64,000 nt of DNA from Ulota crispa (GCA_963920765.1 OY987245.1:8510727-8574726); one strand, 5' to 3'. Counted from the first letter of the stretch, positions 28,452 to 46,500 are shown. Translations and numbers: made by a program. The notes: generated by a model not told the origin, from the sequence alone.

Positions 28452-29322
28452 TGTTTGGGAGGGGCTGAACGTCTCCATGCGAGATTGCAGTTCTCTCGAA
28501 AGAGATCCTGCATGAAGGTTCTTGCTCATGGATGGAGTACGAGGATAACTTACAGAGTGCACACAATGCCACGACTGAATACTTTTGCTGATTATCCAAC
28601 TTGTGAGAATTCAGCTTTTTGGGAAGGTGACATCGTCATGTGCAGAGTTATCCCTTGTGGTAGGTAACTGAAATACGTACGAAGGAAAATTGCTCGCATA
28701 TCTTCTGCACAAATCGAACTGGGCGCTGGCTTAGCCATCCGAAAGCACAATTTTGGTCAAGGGATATGGTAGTCTCGGTAAGCCTGAAAGAGGACAGATA
28801 TATATATTCTGCTCTGAGGTGTGAAGTTCTGTCGCAGCTCTGCGGTGTTTGGGGCCCACTACATTTGCAGAACTTAGATCACATTTAGGCCAGGTTAGAG
28901 GTCAGATGAGCCTCTTTTTTAGTCCTCAAGCTAAAGACGAAAATAGAAACGTTAAAAATGTTTTTGAAAACAGTTACCAGTACAAATGCTCTCTTTATTT
29001 CCCTGATGTGACTATGTATTTAGTGCATGTGTTCTTGCACCAGGTGAGTGGAAATTTTGTGTATTACATGCATGCTCTTGCTCAGCAACTTATTACCATA
29101 TCTTTACGGAGGCAATGATGCTCACAGCTGACTTGGACTGTTCAAGAACTTGCTTGAATTGCAGAACTGGGACAGAGTGCTTGAACAAGAAATGCTCCCA
29201 CTAACTTCGTGACTATCATATATCTTTTACGCGGCTCTTCCCAATGTGGTGTGCATATTTTGCTCTAATGGCTAAAAACACTACTAAGCGTTTCAGGATT
29301 GCCAATAGATTTCTACACCAAA
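28452..29322. other. Centrin 3' region, no further gene
   Basis: This probably includes the centrin 3' UTR. Short open frames here (for example 28849-29118) show no motif. Nothing else was recognised. Confidence 0.4.
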
Positions 29323-29497
29323 TAAGGAGCACCCATTACCAACATTGTACGTAATGCCGTCACTCTAGTCATCACTCTATTCATTCTAGAATTTAAATCT
29401 AGGTATGGCATATCTAGATTTAAGTTCTACAATGACTACCATGTGTAGAGAGTGACGCCATTAGGTACTATGTGAGTAATGGGTGCTCCTACCTTAG
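29323..29497. repeat. Inverted-repeat (MITE-like) element
   Basis: The left arm taaggagcacccattac and the following ~70 bp (including gccgtcactct and tttaaatctag) are mirrored by the right arm ending gtaatgggtgctccta. It could form a hairpin of about 80 bp. No clear target duplication was found. Confidence 0.55.
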
Positions 29498-29498
29498 T

Positions 29499-29771
29499 GC
29501 ATTTAGGTTGCCCCATACTAATTTCTCAACATTTCACATTATTTAAATATGTATTGTTGCTATAGTGATTTCCATCAATAATTACTGCAATAAGCAACTT
29601 CTAAATGCCTTGACAACAATAACGTAGTTGCAGAATGACAAGCTAAATCCACGTGGTAAACCATGTGAAACCATAGTATCTAAACAAAATCATGCACTGC
29701 CAAGTGGCCAAGCCATGAGTCATGAGGTAACTTTCAATGGTAAGGCAACCTAATTCTTAAGGTAACCTAAA
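29499..29771. repeat. Short inverted-repeat element
   Basis: GCATTTAGGTTGCC at 29499 is mirrored by GGTAACCTAAATGC near 29758-29771, with a second inner match (ggcaaccta near 29744). This is probably a small non-autonomous element. Confidence 0.4.
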
Positions 29772-30056
29772 TGCTAAACCATTTATTTGATGTAATTTAA
29801 CAGCGGCTTTCACATTTACTTGTCGCTACAAAGAAATTGATGTAAATCTTACTAAAGTTAGCCAGTTCTGCGTACATTGCACAGTAGACTACATGGATGT
29901 TTGGATTTGTATATCTTCAAATAACAGGGCTAGTCTCATGTTTCGTTCTCGAAGCTGGTGAAAGAGTTCAATCACAAACCTCTCGGCACTTCGGACAAAA
30001 TCCTCTCCCCAGGCTTATAACCCATAAGCATTGCACAGGTAGCTTCGCATCGCTGG

Positions 30057-30063
30057 TATAAAG
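30057..30063 (+). promoter_or_regulatory. TATA box of the U5 snRNA gene
   Basis: TATAAAG lies about 30 bp before the predicted U5 start, the position used in plant snRNA genes. Just upstream, cttcgcatcg only loosely resembles the plant upstream sequence element, so that element is not called. Confidence 0.5.
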
Positions 30064-30089
30064 CCCCTTCGTGATTCATTCAACCACAC

Positions 30090-30205
30090 AGCCGGGTGCT
30101 CAGCACAGAGCGAACTATTCTTTCGCCTTTTACTAAAGAATACCGTGCGCTGGGTACACCTGCCGGCATACCCCTTTTTTTGGACTGCCCCTCACGGGGC
30201 CCAAC
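30090..30205 (+). ncRNA. U5 spliceosomal snRNA
   Basis: U5 snRNA is a core spliceosome RNA; its loop 1 aligns the two exons. The hallmark loop 1 with its stem, CTTTCGCCTTTTACTAAAG, is at 30120-30138. Flanks pair into the long 5' stem (gccgggtg near 30090 with cacctgccggc near 30157-30167). An Sm-binding site cccctttttttggact (30171-30186) follows, then a 3' stem-loop gcccctcacggggc (30187-30200). Order and size (about 115 nt) match known U5. A TATA box sits about 30 bp upstream. Both ends are estimated to within a few bases. Confidence 0.92.
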
Positions 30206-30307
30206 CAATCGAAAACCCTAACCAGGAAATATTCAGCAGGTGAACTTTTTGGGTAGCACTGGAGGGTTCACAGGGAGCTTGCCCCCGAACAGCCACGTGC
30301 AGCCGAA

Positions 30308-30517
30308 GTGCAGCCCAGGGTTTTTACCTGATTTAGGGTGCAGCCCAGGGTTTTTACCTGATTTAGGGTGCAGCCCAGGGTTTTTACCTGATTTAGGGTG
30401 CAGCCCAGGGTTTTTACCTGATTTAGGGTGCAGCCTAGGGTTTTTACCTGATTTAGGGTGCAGCCCAGGGTTTTTACCTGATTTAGGGTGCAGCCCAGGG
30501 TTTTTACCTGATTTAGG
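30308..30517. repeat. 30-bp tandem repeat, seven copies
   Basis: The unit begins gtgcagcccagggtttttac and ends ctgatttagg. Seven head-to-tail copies are nearly identical; copy five has one C-to-T change. Because 30 is divisible by 3 the array stays open in frame (CSPGFLPDLG), but there is no other sign of coding. It begins about 100 bp after U5. Confidence 0.9.
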
Positions 30518-31344
30518 GTTTAGTTGTTTCTTATTGTTTTTGTGTTCAGTTTCAGCCCTTGCGACTTGGAGTTCTCTACTACATGTTTAGAGTTGGATCT
30601 CCTTTTGCAACTTCTATCAAATTTTTATCACATTCTTTTAAAATTTATTCTCTAGTTTTTGTTTTTGTGCTGTTCATTTCTTGTTTATCTTTTTTTTTCA
30701 TGAAGTTCTATTACTGTAAGAATATTCAAACAGAGTAAGGAGTATGCAATTCTCATGATGCATTTTGAAGCTTATGTTTTACTTCCATTTGTTGTCTACA
30801 TTAAAGGTTGAATTTAATCTATAAGGGCCAAAGTTTACTTCGTTAGGGTAGTACAACCGCTCACTTTCCCAAATGAGCTTTGTCTGTACATGTTCTTATT
30901 CATAGCCTTTTAGTAATGTACATTGGACATGCATTTGAGGAGGCGGGCAGTTTTAGAGCCCTATGGCCTTTCCACTTCAAAATTTCATAACTAACTCCAC
31001 AAAGTTTCAAAAATTATGAAAAAACTTGGGCTAGATGCCAATTCCTCTTGTCTTTCAAGTAAAACTCACCAAAAACTATTTCAAAAATTTCCACCTCCCA
31101 AAATTCAGTTTTAGCCCTTAGATGGTTGGGTTTTGAGTGTCTTACCTTAGCTTCAAAGGGGTAAAACCAGAGCAGAATTAATGTTTGAGAGGGGTCCCGT
31201 ACGTGAGGCTGGGCTCTCCCACGTACGAGCCCTCAGCCCTCAAAATGCCTCCAAAAAAATCGGATCTGGAACCAAAAGTGCAAAATATGGTGACATGTGC
31301 GTGTACCAACTAGGTGTTACAAATGATAATCGCTATTGTACTGT

Positions 31345-31435
31345 TAGGGAGCAAAAGTCTTCGGTCAAGACTAGTTCACTTACAAACTCACAAGTTTGTA
31401 AGTGAACAAGTCAACCAGAGAATTTTGCTCCTTGA
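31345..31435. repeat. Long imperfect hairpin
   Basis: The core GTTCACTTACAAACT-cac-AAGTTTGTAAGTGAAC is perfect. Outer arms (gggagcaaaag / ttttgctcc) extend it to about 44 bp per side. It lies in otherwise featureless sequence. Confidence 0.7.
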
Positions 31436-32486
31436 CTATACATTCATCCATTGGCTCTCTTTGTCATCCTTTTTATGATCTAAATATACTAAAGTTCATC
31501 CAATTTTGACAATTGGAAATATTTTTGAGAATCTTATCCTTGTTCTTGACCCTGTTTATTTATTTATTCGTGGCCAATAACAAAATAAAGGAAAGTCTTA
31601 GCACATAGTTTGTCACAACATTGATTCAAACATCATGAATGAAATTTGAAATGCAATATAAAGCTTCAATAATTACAATGGACCTTGAGGTTGAGGCTTG
31701 TTTTTGTTGAGTGAACACAATATCTAAATAAAAATTCACACTTATATTGATTAGTGCAAAAGTGTTCTTAGGACATCAAGTTAGGATGGTTAGCATGATG
31801 GATGATTCTTTTTCTTTTCATTGGCAAATCTCACCAAACTAAAACTGCTGCTCAACTTCTCTTCTATTTCCATTCTTTAACTATAATTGCTAACAAAGCT
31901 AGAGTCATTTGTCAAAACAATTTGAAATTTTGTAACAATCGTTACTTGTAAAACTCTATTTAACTATCAACTCAATTCTTCAATGCACTATATAATAGTA
32001 TAAATTTCTCAAAAAAACTGAACCAATGAAAAATATTATTTTATCAATCATCAAAGTACCATGAATTCAAGTTGTATCACTTCAATTACTCTTCTATCAA
32101 GTCTACTTTTTACTTTTAAATAGGAAAACTGTATTAAGAGGACAATAAATGGCTAGCTTAGATAAGGTCAAATGAATGCTTTGGGAGAGAAAAACTATTG
32201 ATCATATCCAAGCATTGACTTTAAAGAAACACTTCATTCAACTACCTAGAAGAATTCAACAAAAAAAAGAATGAGGACCTTGACACTATCCCAAATATTT
32301 CTTTTAAAACGGTTGACCTTATCCAAGTACTAGTGCAGTAGCTTCACTATACATACATTAGCCCCTTAATGCCCATGACACCAGAATGCGGTGTTTTCAA
32401 CATTGAAACTTGGGACCGTGGGCATTTAGGGGTTAGTAACTAATATATAGCCCGTCGTACCGACAAGATTATATCCTCCGTGGTCC

Positions 32487-32605
32487 CCATGACCCCATGC
32501 CCTTTCCATGACCCCACGCCCAAGTGCCCCTTCCATGACCCCACATCCAAGTGCCCCTTCCATGACCCCACATCCAAGTGCCCCTTCCATGACCCCACGC
32601 CCCTA
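32487..32605. repeat. 27-bp C-rich tandem repeat
   Basis: The unit ccttccatgaccccacatcc plus aagtgcc is repeated about four times with small changes. It keeps frame (KCPFHDPTS) but shows no coding context. Confidence 0.75.
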
Positions 32606-33747
32606 TGCCCCCCATGCCATCTCCTCATGCCACCAATGGTTGAAATTGTACTTTACTTTGGTTAAACTTGTAGTCTACTATATCTCTATTTTTAGATAGA
32701 TATTCAAATTTTACTTTAGTCAAGCTTGTACTCTACCTTATTTTTACACAAAACTTGTCCTCGACCAATCGAGTGGAGGACCAAGCTTCAAAAATTGATC
32801 AATTAAAAAATAGAGGACCAACTCTCAAAAGTTGATCAAATTCAATTATATAAGTAGATTAGTTTACTCACCCATTGTACCAACGGGTTGATCCTTATGC
32901 CCCCTGTCCCCGTGCTCCCTATCCCCATGCTCCCCTATCCTCGTGCCCCCTTATTCCCATGCCACTCAAATTTTACTTTATTCTATATATAAATTTAATT
33001 AAACTTGTACTATACTCTATTTTTAAGTGGAACTAAAGATGGACTCTGTGGAATTGTCCTCCTCATCTACGAAACCGTTGAGTTTGACAGCCACCTGATA
33101 TTTTGTTATTATACACGAGTATATTGTCCGTTGTACCAAGATTATGCCCTCCATCCCCCCGTGCCTCCTATCCCTGTACCCTCTTTTTGCCAAGAGAAAG
33201 TTGTGGTGCAATTGCCAATGATATGTTGTTAACATCTAGTAAAGAGTTGTAAGTGATTTTATTTTAATCCATTTACAAACTTAAGTCAAACTTGAACTCT
33301 ACTATATTTTTAAGTGGAACTAAAAATGGGCCTTATGGAATAGTCCTCCCCGCCCATGGAGCCGTCGAGTTCGACCATGGCCGCGCAATATTCAATTATT
33401 ATAAAGAAGAAGATAGATATAGATAGATTAGTACCTAAGCGCCGAATTGATCAGAATAAAAATAGCATGGTCGTTTGCAGGGTAGCTAGCTATAGCGGGC
33501 CCTGTAACGTCGTCTTCCTCGAGCAAGGGCATTTGTGTTTCCCACCTTTACCTTTGCTCTTTCCTGCCGCGTCCTTGAGCTTCATTGCTTCGACGCCTGC
33601 AAGTCCTTCTCTGCCATGGCCTTGCTTCTACTGCTCTTTTCGTAACATACCTTATTGCGGACCTGCTGGCTTCCGCTTAAAGCTCTCTCCTCTTCTCCTT
33701 CATCCGCCTTGTGGTAAGCTTAATTGTTTTGTTTCTCTCTCTCAATC

Positions 33748-38575
<4,828 letters not shown>

Positions 38576-39145
38576 TCAGCTTCCAATGGTCCCAGGTAGA
38601 AAGACACGTTTGCTGGACATTGAAGTGCCAGAGTTGGATGCTTTCTCTTTAAATTCTTGAGCTGCCTTGAGATGTCCCGTTACCAAGAACCAAGAGGAAA
38701 TATTCATTTTTGATAGAAATCTGTGCCATTGGAGTGAAATTTATCGATGAAAGTCTAAAACCAATTGATTAGGTTACCAACCTAATAGCATATATTGCAG
38801 ACAACTGCTGTCACCAAAGCGCAAGGATTGATTCACAGACTATGACTTTCTAGGACTAAAGTATTGAAGAGCATTATCCTCCTCTTTGTTCGATTCCATG
38901 TTGGTCATTTCTTTGTGGTGGCTCATCTGAGGTTGACCTCGAGGTGACTAATTTATTGGTGCAAACGGCCACGAGTATACTAGAGGTAAAACCAAAGGAA
39001 TCATTTTCCTACTTAAGTAACCTCTGGGGCATGTTCTCTTAATATATGTGCCATTCTCTCTTGCTTGGCCACTTTGTCGTTGCTCACTTTTACATCTGTT
39101 CATTGTTAATTGTTTGCATTCTTTGCCAAGTTCCCACATTTTGTT

Positions 39146-39255
39146 CACTACAAGAAAACCATGGTCGAATTTACAAAAAATTAATAAAGAGTGTGACCTA
39201 ATTAGGTCACAATTTGTCAACTTTTTGTAGATTCAACCATGATTTTCTTGTTGTG
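39146..39255. mobile_element. CACTA-type MITE
   Basis: It starts CACTACAAGAAAACCATGGT and ends ACCATGATTTTCTTGTTGTG, imperfect inverted ends of the CACTA (EnSpm) class. It is flanked by a 3-bp duplication, GTT. The middle is a palindrome (tgtgacctaattaggtcaca). It is 110 bp long, and the same insertion is present in the duplicated copy at 53011. Confidence 0.85.
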
Positions 39256-41412
39256 GTTGAAATTTGGGCTTGTTGAAATGCACTGAGATAATAGCATCGC
39301 CAGCATTTCCTTCCTAAAATATAACTTACCTAGGGTTGAAAATGAAACATGCGTTCTTACCAATTTCACCAAAAAATTCAGTTGTTCCCAAAGATACACC
39401 ATTGTCATGTTGTGTACTTTCTCAGTAAAGGACTTGGTTTGCAAGGCACTCAAGTTTCATCATCAGTTACCATAAACCCCAATTGTAAAGGACCACAGAA
39501 TTGACCCCAAATGTCACAGATTCTGCAAGCAGTTGTGACATATATGACAATTGGGTAAACTTTGCAGTGGATATAGTGTTGTGTTTTGAAGGGTGGGTCC
39601 AACTTTCATGTGACGTGTTGAAGTTTTATCAAAAGAAATTGGGCATGCTGATAAGGATTGTTAAATGTCGATTAACTAAACTTGGAAACTTCATTCAAAT
39701 CTCATATAAATGAAAATGAAGTTTCACTAAAATCCAATAAATCAACAAAATATGTCTAAAATTTCAAACAAAAGTTAACACATTAGTGAAGCCTACAATT
39801 GAGGTACTACTAATTCATTGTGATAAACGTGAGTCTATACTATATAGTGCTTCAAGCCGCTTCATATACAAAATTGTTAAACCAATCCAAAATTTCAGTT
39901 CTTTTCCCACATAAAGATACCCTCATAAATGTATTTAATGCTCTAGAAGTAGAAGTAGAATTTTAGAAGTTGCTTTGGGCTTTAGGCAATTTGGCTCCTT
40001 GTTGAGCAATTGTGCACCATTAACCCTAAAGACCTCTCTTTAGCCATATCCATGTACTATATAGATGTATCATTGTATATCTCTTTGACCCATACTTGTC
40101 TTAGTTGCCCGCCTATATTCTTCATGTGACCTTCAACTTTTCAGCTAACCTTCTAAGTGAATGTCACCACTTTTTTCCACCTTTCACAATTTCAATGTCA
40201 ATTTAACTTTTGCCCTTCATTTTAAGAGGAATCATTTTTTCTCCCTTTCATTTTGAGGCTTTTCACTGTTAAGGGCATTACAACCTTCAAAGTATAACAT
40301 TGAGTGGAAACCTACCTTGTTTGGTTATGTTTTACCACCAATAACCTAATTCTAGTATTTTCTCTTTGCAAGAGGAAATTTTGAAACTTGGCCCAATAGA
40401 AAGGGCAACCATCATTATATAACATACAATGAATCAACCATTTGGCTATAACTAAATACAACCAAATACTTTGAGATGGTCAAAAATTTTGGTTCTCTAT
40501 TGCAGTTAAAGAAAATCTTAATTGCAATTGCAAATAAACTCTTGTCAAGTGTGTAAATCTTGCACTAATAACAATAGTCTAAATTGCCAACCAACCATAG
40601 AAGAAAGATATTGAGCATAATAATAACAATTATATCTCCACCCGCTTTTTACATTACAATGGATATGCACTTACTAGTGGTGTAAATAAGTGGTGTAACT
40701 TTTAAAGTAATTTTTTAACTCTTCCAACTACCAAAATCCCATGGTGCTTTAGCTATCACAAAACCAATAGATCTAAGGTTCATACACACTCAAACTTGAG
40801 GGTCTAGGCTAAGGTGGTGTTATAGTGAAAATTGTGTGTGTCTTGCCATGTTCACAAAATGTTGAGCTTAGACAAATGGCCACTTGGCACATGACAACAA
40901 CATTAGTCAATTAAAAAAAAGGATCTTCTTGCAATGATAATGTGATATTTGACAAACATTATGGATGTCAAGAATAAGGAAAAATGAAACTTCCCAAGTT
41001 TCCAAGAGTGTTACTTCATGCGGTCAAGGCTTTTTTTTTCATTTTTTAAGTGTGAAGGTGGCTATTTAAAATGTTATAGTGGTGCTCCAAATTTCAACAT
41101 TTATCCACATATTGGATAGAAAATATCACATTAGTATATACTATATGTCCAAAATTTGGTTTTCATCCACAATTTGGCGACTTCATCCAATTTTAAAAAG
41201 AAATTCAAGACTAGTGGCAAAATCATCCAAGTTTTTTGGCATTTTTTTAATGATTTTTAGCCAGATTTATTTTTGGGTGCAATCTGGCACCAAAAAGCCA
41301 AAAAAAAAAAAAAAAAAACCCTGATGTGGGTCACGATGGCCAAATATGAAAAACAACATCCCTTCTTATTACATGTCCACTCAAAGCTGACATGGCATTG
41401 CCCTTAACATAC

Positions 41413-41604
41413 TCAGATAATCATGTGTAAACATAATTCACAAATATTACCTTCACTGCTCCTCTCAAAATCACAACGGGGTATAGAATTCCCTATCCTT
41501 TCAATTTGACCCACCCAGGCAGTAATATCTTTTTGCACATGCTGCTTCATAAACCCAGGTGTGCACATACCTTTAGTTAATTGAACTAACAACGAGGAAT
41601 TCAA
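41413..41604 (-). other. Short conserved open frame of unknown nature
   Basis: 63 codons (MNSSLLVQLTKGMCTP, then ITAWVGQIERIGNSI and CDFERSSEGNICE). The second copy at 56830-57033 keeps the frame with about 80% identity. It could be an exon of an unrecognised minus-strand gene or simply recently duplicated noncoding DNA. No domain is known to me. Confidence 0.25.
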
Positions 41605-43560
41605 TTCCAGGAAAACCTCTCATTAAACTGCTTGATTACCCATATCCCCAGCAGGGGTTTACAACGCCACACAAATATCGTCTAAGAAATCTCAGAAATA
41701 CAACCTTGAATTTTACATTGAAAAAAGCCACTTGCTGAAAGAAAAATATTGCAAACCAGTTGAAATGCTCCAAACTTCAACTGTTGACGTTTATTCCTAT
41801 AGAGCAGATACACTCCTCATACTGCGTGTGCCAGAATTATCGTTTCAAGGCAGGTAAATATAAACTCCGTTCTGCCAGATAAATTCTTCACTTATTAATT
41901 TTTTCTATAAACACGCAAAACCAAAATACTATGTCTTCCTAAAACAATCTCCCAACTCCCATCCACGCGTATGTGTATGCAACGAAGACACACCTAAGTC
42001 TTCCATGTCTCAAAGTCGAGTTTTGGCAACAGAAAGGAGCTGGCATTGAGGTGACCTCCACCTCCATAGGCCTGGACCAATAACAAAAGAAGTCAAATTC
42101 AAATTTTCAAACTACCTACGCTCAGAAAAGGTCTTTGTCTTGGCATGAAGTGCTCTAACTTACTGCTGCATTATGTGGTTCACATTCAAAACCTTGAAGA
42201 CTAGATTGTTTCAGCACTAGACGAGATCCAAGAGAATCCAAGTAAATATGATAACATAATAGAAGAGCATATATAACAAACGGCTGTGACAAAAGAAAAA
42301 GTGAAATGTCACACGATGCGAGTATACCACTGTATAATCCTCTGTATACTTAGTGCAGTACACGCGTAAGGATACATTCACACCAAGGGCAATGCGATGA
42401 AAAAGCGAGGTATAAAACATAATCTTGCGAGTTCTTGAGGAGTTTAACATATTACACATGTGAGAATAACTACACTCCCACGGTCGGCCCCTGAGCGCCC
42501 AGGCCATTTTCATCAAAATCAGGCTTGCGGAGACCTACAACTTTGATGCATCGTATCTTAGTCAATTGGATGATTCACAAAAATGACCATTGAAAATAGT
42601 GAAACACCTACTTAGAAAATGGCTTGCAAGTTTTGGGAACAATTGATCTTGGAGGATGGGAGACTATGATATTTGATCAAATAACTTGTGATGGCAAAAT
42701 CTCATTTTTGGCAAGTAGTTACTATTTAGTGATTTTTACAAAATTCTATAAGATCCTAATTCATCTCAAATTTTGTGAGTAACAAGATTAGATGTGAATG
42801 CACACATTTGCATATTATTGCAAGATTTTACTTTGTTGTTAGTTAAGTTTTAGGGCTTCAATTTGCTATTGCACAAAAAACAATGATTTGCACAATTGGT
42901 GGGGGTTGCCCCAACAAGGGTTTAGAACATGCTTGAATCCTTAATGGTGGATTTCCCACAACCACAAAGCACATGCAGGGAAGCTTGCAATGAGTGTTGA
43001 TTAGTTGTAATTTCTAAGACATTGCTTGCCACCACACCCGTATGATGTTGCACCTAATTAAAACTCTTGAGACACTTGTATAACAATTGACTTGCCTTGC
43101 CATTACTCCACTTGCATGAACTATTTGGATACCTTCATAATTGTAGTTAATAGCTACGTCAAAAAGTTCGATCCAATACCTTAAACAAGCATGTGAAATC
43201 CTGTGAGGACCATTTTGGTCCTCTGGGGCGTTCAAGGGTTAAGAGCTCATTCATTCACGCAAAAAGGGGAAAGATAACCTTCAAGGGGTTTCAAGGGGTG
43301 TGCATGAACAAAAAGATCCCACCCTCCCCAAAGGGTTTTAAAATACCCTCACCATTCTCATCTAACGTCTATTCAACATCCAAATACTTTGAAGATCTTA
43401 ATTTCCCTCAAGAGTTTAAGATACAACGCACTCGCCCAGTCATTTGGCACATCAGATCAGGGTTTAAATTGGACCTCTGGGTGCAAGCACTCAATGAGAG
43501 TTTAAAATCCTCGTGAGTTTCGATTTTTTCTTTCTGTGTGAATGTACCCAAGGAAAACAC

Positions 43561-46500
43561 TCATTCAAACTCACTGCAGAAAATGTTGCTGTTCCTGTAC
43601 AAAACTTCTAGGGAAAATGAAAAATTGGAGGTCCATGCGGGATGCCTCCCGTTCTACAAGAGACCGACCAGGAGGGATGCCGGATTTAATCCCTCACACA
43701 CTGACTTGTTGAGAGATATGATTGCAGTTAAGCACACCTTAGAGATTTGTGACGTATCAGCATCTCCTATGCTTCGTAAGCTCACTTTGAACATAGAAGC
43801 ATCTTTTAGTGCTTCCTCCACATACACAACAGCCCCAATTGGCCTGTCCAGAATTGTAATATTAGGATCAGTCATAAGAAATTCACCCTCAAGCATCTCC
43901 TCTTGCACAAACACGATTTCATAATGTGCAATCTCACAACTACTGCATTATATGCAGCACAAAAAGTGTGCAGATATCAGACCGAATTACCACATCGTCG
44001 TAATGATCTGAAAAACTTACCGGAGACCTTGCTTTTTACTTTTGGCAGCCAGTTGGTTGCCAATTTCGCTTCGGAGATCTGCCCCTACATTGTCTTGTAC
44101 TGCCTGAGAAAACATTCCTCAGGTGTGGATGTTGTCAGAAACATGAACCAAAGCACAACACTCGCAGAAGCATTTTCTTTTATAAAATTCGAGGTACCAG
44201 ATTTGCAACACCTACCCAAAATGAGCCACACCAAAATCTTGCACAATGAGTACAGCTTGAACTTAAGAACGTACACTACCTCAACATCGGAATTTTTGTA
44301 TGTTTTTAGGTCATCTACCAATAAAACCTTTAACTCTTAACATTTTAGTATTAGATGTCCAAATAGTGCATTCGAAAGTGCATTAAAATTGCCTTTGATT
44401 TGCAAGTAAGAATCTTCAAAATTTAAACATCGTAATACTAGTAGCTATGTTCAGCACTTGCAGGTTAGCTTTTAGGTTTAGTTCCCTTACCGCATTAAAA
44501 ATTCACAAAAGTTCAAGAGTGTTGGGAGCCCTCACCAGGCACTGACCGAACTTTCCTTTACCGAGATTTATTGCAAGAGACTTCTCCAGTACTCGGTCAA
44601 TGATCTTCTGCTTTTCCTCAAGGCTCACTTTCCCCTTTTTGATGAGGACTTTGGGATCCAACGCCATTAACTGCCAAAGAACCAACAAGTTCTGTATCTG
44701 AGCAACATTCAACAATATTTCACTGACAACATGCAGAATTCTAGTGATATGGTTCGAGTTTCCTCTTGTAAAAAGTACTGTTTGTTACTTATAAGCTTGG
44801 TGATCTGGTTGTACCTGGTCAAAAACCTTGGCATTTTTGGGCACGCTGAACTCAATCTTGGAATCCTCTAAGCCGCTGCTAAAAGCTTTACTATCTGGTA
44901 AAGCCCAAGTCCACAAATCTTTATCTTGAACGTACTTGATAAGAGTTTCCAGATGTGGAGCTGTATCAGTGTGAACGAGACTTCGGGATGGAAACTGGGC
45001 TTTAAGTTTTTGGGAGAAGTACTCGTATGCAATAATAGCACCGCTCCTCTTCATGTCAAGCAGGATTTGCAAGTTCGGAGGGCCTGTGCCATTCGGTGGA
45101 AGAGTCTCCAGTGCTGTCTTGTGATGATCCAAAACCACAACTCTGCTATGCACCACAAGATGCTACATCAGATCTGACAGCACCAAAAACTCTTGTACCT
45201 GATTTCATGCTGTGATTCAACAACAAGGTTCAGTTTTCCAAGATGTTTAAATTTTCCATCAAAGAGACAAGAGGCGTGTTAGCATAAATGAATGATCTAA
45301 TCATGCTTTCCCCAAACAAGCTAGTATAGAGAAACAGCGAGCATAGGCTGAGCCTCCTAAACCTCTAGAAACCAAGGATCCATGGTTAAATAACCAATCT
45401 GATTGATCATGTTCTGAAAAGTATAATTCAGATAGAACCAAATTTTAAGTAACCGGAGTCTGTGAAGAGCGTTGTATTTGTTGGTCCAAAAATTAAATTA
45501 AAACAAACGAGGACCAAAGAAAGTTCCTCCACAAACTACTCAAAACTGCTAAATAAACATATGGCCCAAATCAAACTTTCTGGGGTTCATGTAAACAAAG
45601 AACGTCAACAAATTCATGTGAACTGAAGCACTTACTGGTTAGCCCGCTTTGCTAGCTCGACTGCGAATCCTTGTGGACCGGCGAAGTCCAAGAGGTAAAA
45701 AGTCTCAACATTTTCAATAGACAGATCTTGAGCCCTATTCAAAAATCGCCAGAAAAAAACAGGCAAGATTAGAGACATATACTTCCTACATTCAAAAATC
45801 AAGTATATCGTAAAGAATTACAGATTAAACCCTGAACCTTAAACCCTAAACCCTGAAACAAGGCCGTAGGGGCCGGGCTGCCCATGTGTAACTTTATTCT
45901 AGACAGCAGAGGCAGAATGACCTGTCTACAGCATATGTACAATTACAGACACGTAATGTTCTCATGATTATGAACTACCATCAAACTATGGACTTGGAGC
46001 ATAGCATTCAAATCTAAGTTCAACAAGCAAAAGAAAAGCTTACAAACGTGCAAACAACAGAAAGTTCAATAATAGACATTGTCAATCTTATGAGGTAAAG
46101 AACTTACTATCACCATATTAGGTAAATTGGGAAAAACAGGTAAATTGGGAAAAACAGGACATTTTGGGACTTCTAAAGGATTAAGGTGATCACCTTAACT
46201 CCTAAAGGACCATTGTCCCTTTGGGGGATAAATGGGATTTTGGGCAGGTACCTACAGCCTCAATTTTTGTTCTAATTTTTTGAAACTTTTTTTGAAGAAA
46301 GGAAAACATATTAGCTTTTGGGAATATAATTTTTATTCCAATTGATGCCAGGTAGCAAAAGTTATACCCAAATAAGCACAAATTTGGGGACTAGGGACAG
46401 CAAAAAAAATTCTTATAAAAACTTGAAAAAAAAAATAATTTTTTTTTCTCATAGATTATATCTTTAGTTACTTCTGAAGCTTTGATTCATTCCATTTGGA

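Larger units (their letters stand above)
30518..33747. other. Repeat-rich intergenic region between U5 and the PRMT6-type gene
   Basis: No gene was recognised. 30945-31150 is a repeat also present in inverted orientation at about 48625-48900 (shared gggcagttttagagcc and tcagttttagcccttagatgg). A strong hairpin lies at 31345-31435. 32358-32436 is a tiny TTAG-bounded element with ends GCCCCTTAATGCCCA / TGGGCATTTAGGGG, like the larger MITE at 55378. C-rich arrays lie at 32487-32605 and 32880-32960. A segment at 33020-33070 (aagtggaactaaagatgg) is repeated at 33311-33340. The last few hundred bases probably contain the promoter of the PRMT6-type gene. Confidence 0.5.
38576..43560. repeat. Duplicated block, copy A
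   Basis: Most of this stretch recurs at 52441-60411. 38156-39475 matches 52021-53340 almost perfectly. 39490-41620 matches about 53400-57055 with visible divergence and extra insertions in the second copy. 41626-43288 matches 58749-60411 with essentially no differences. Only the CACTA MITE at 39146 and a short conserved frame at 41413-41604 stand out; no known gene was recognised. A piggyBac-type end (gaggaccattttggtcctct ... gggttaa) lies at 43205-43244. Confidence 0.75.

Noticed and set aside
30240-30590. 116-codon frame with CSPGFLPDLG repeats
   Set aside because: It is open only because the repeat unit is 30 bp; there is no supported start, domain or gene context, and it lies in the U5 downstream region.
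42217-42516. 99-codon minus-strand frame identical in both duplicated copies (also 59340-59639)
   Set aside because: Identity reflects the near-identical 1.66 kb DNA block, not protein conservation; no motif is seen.
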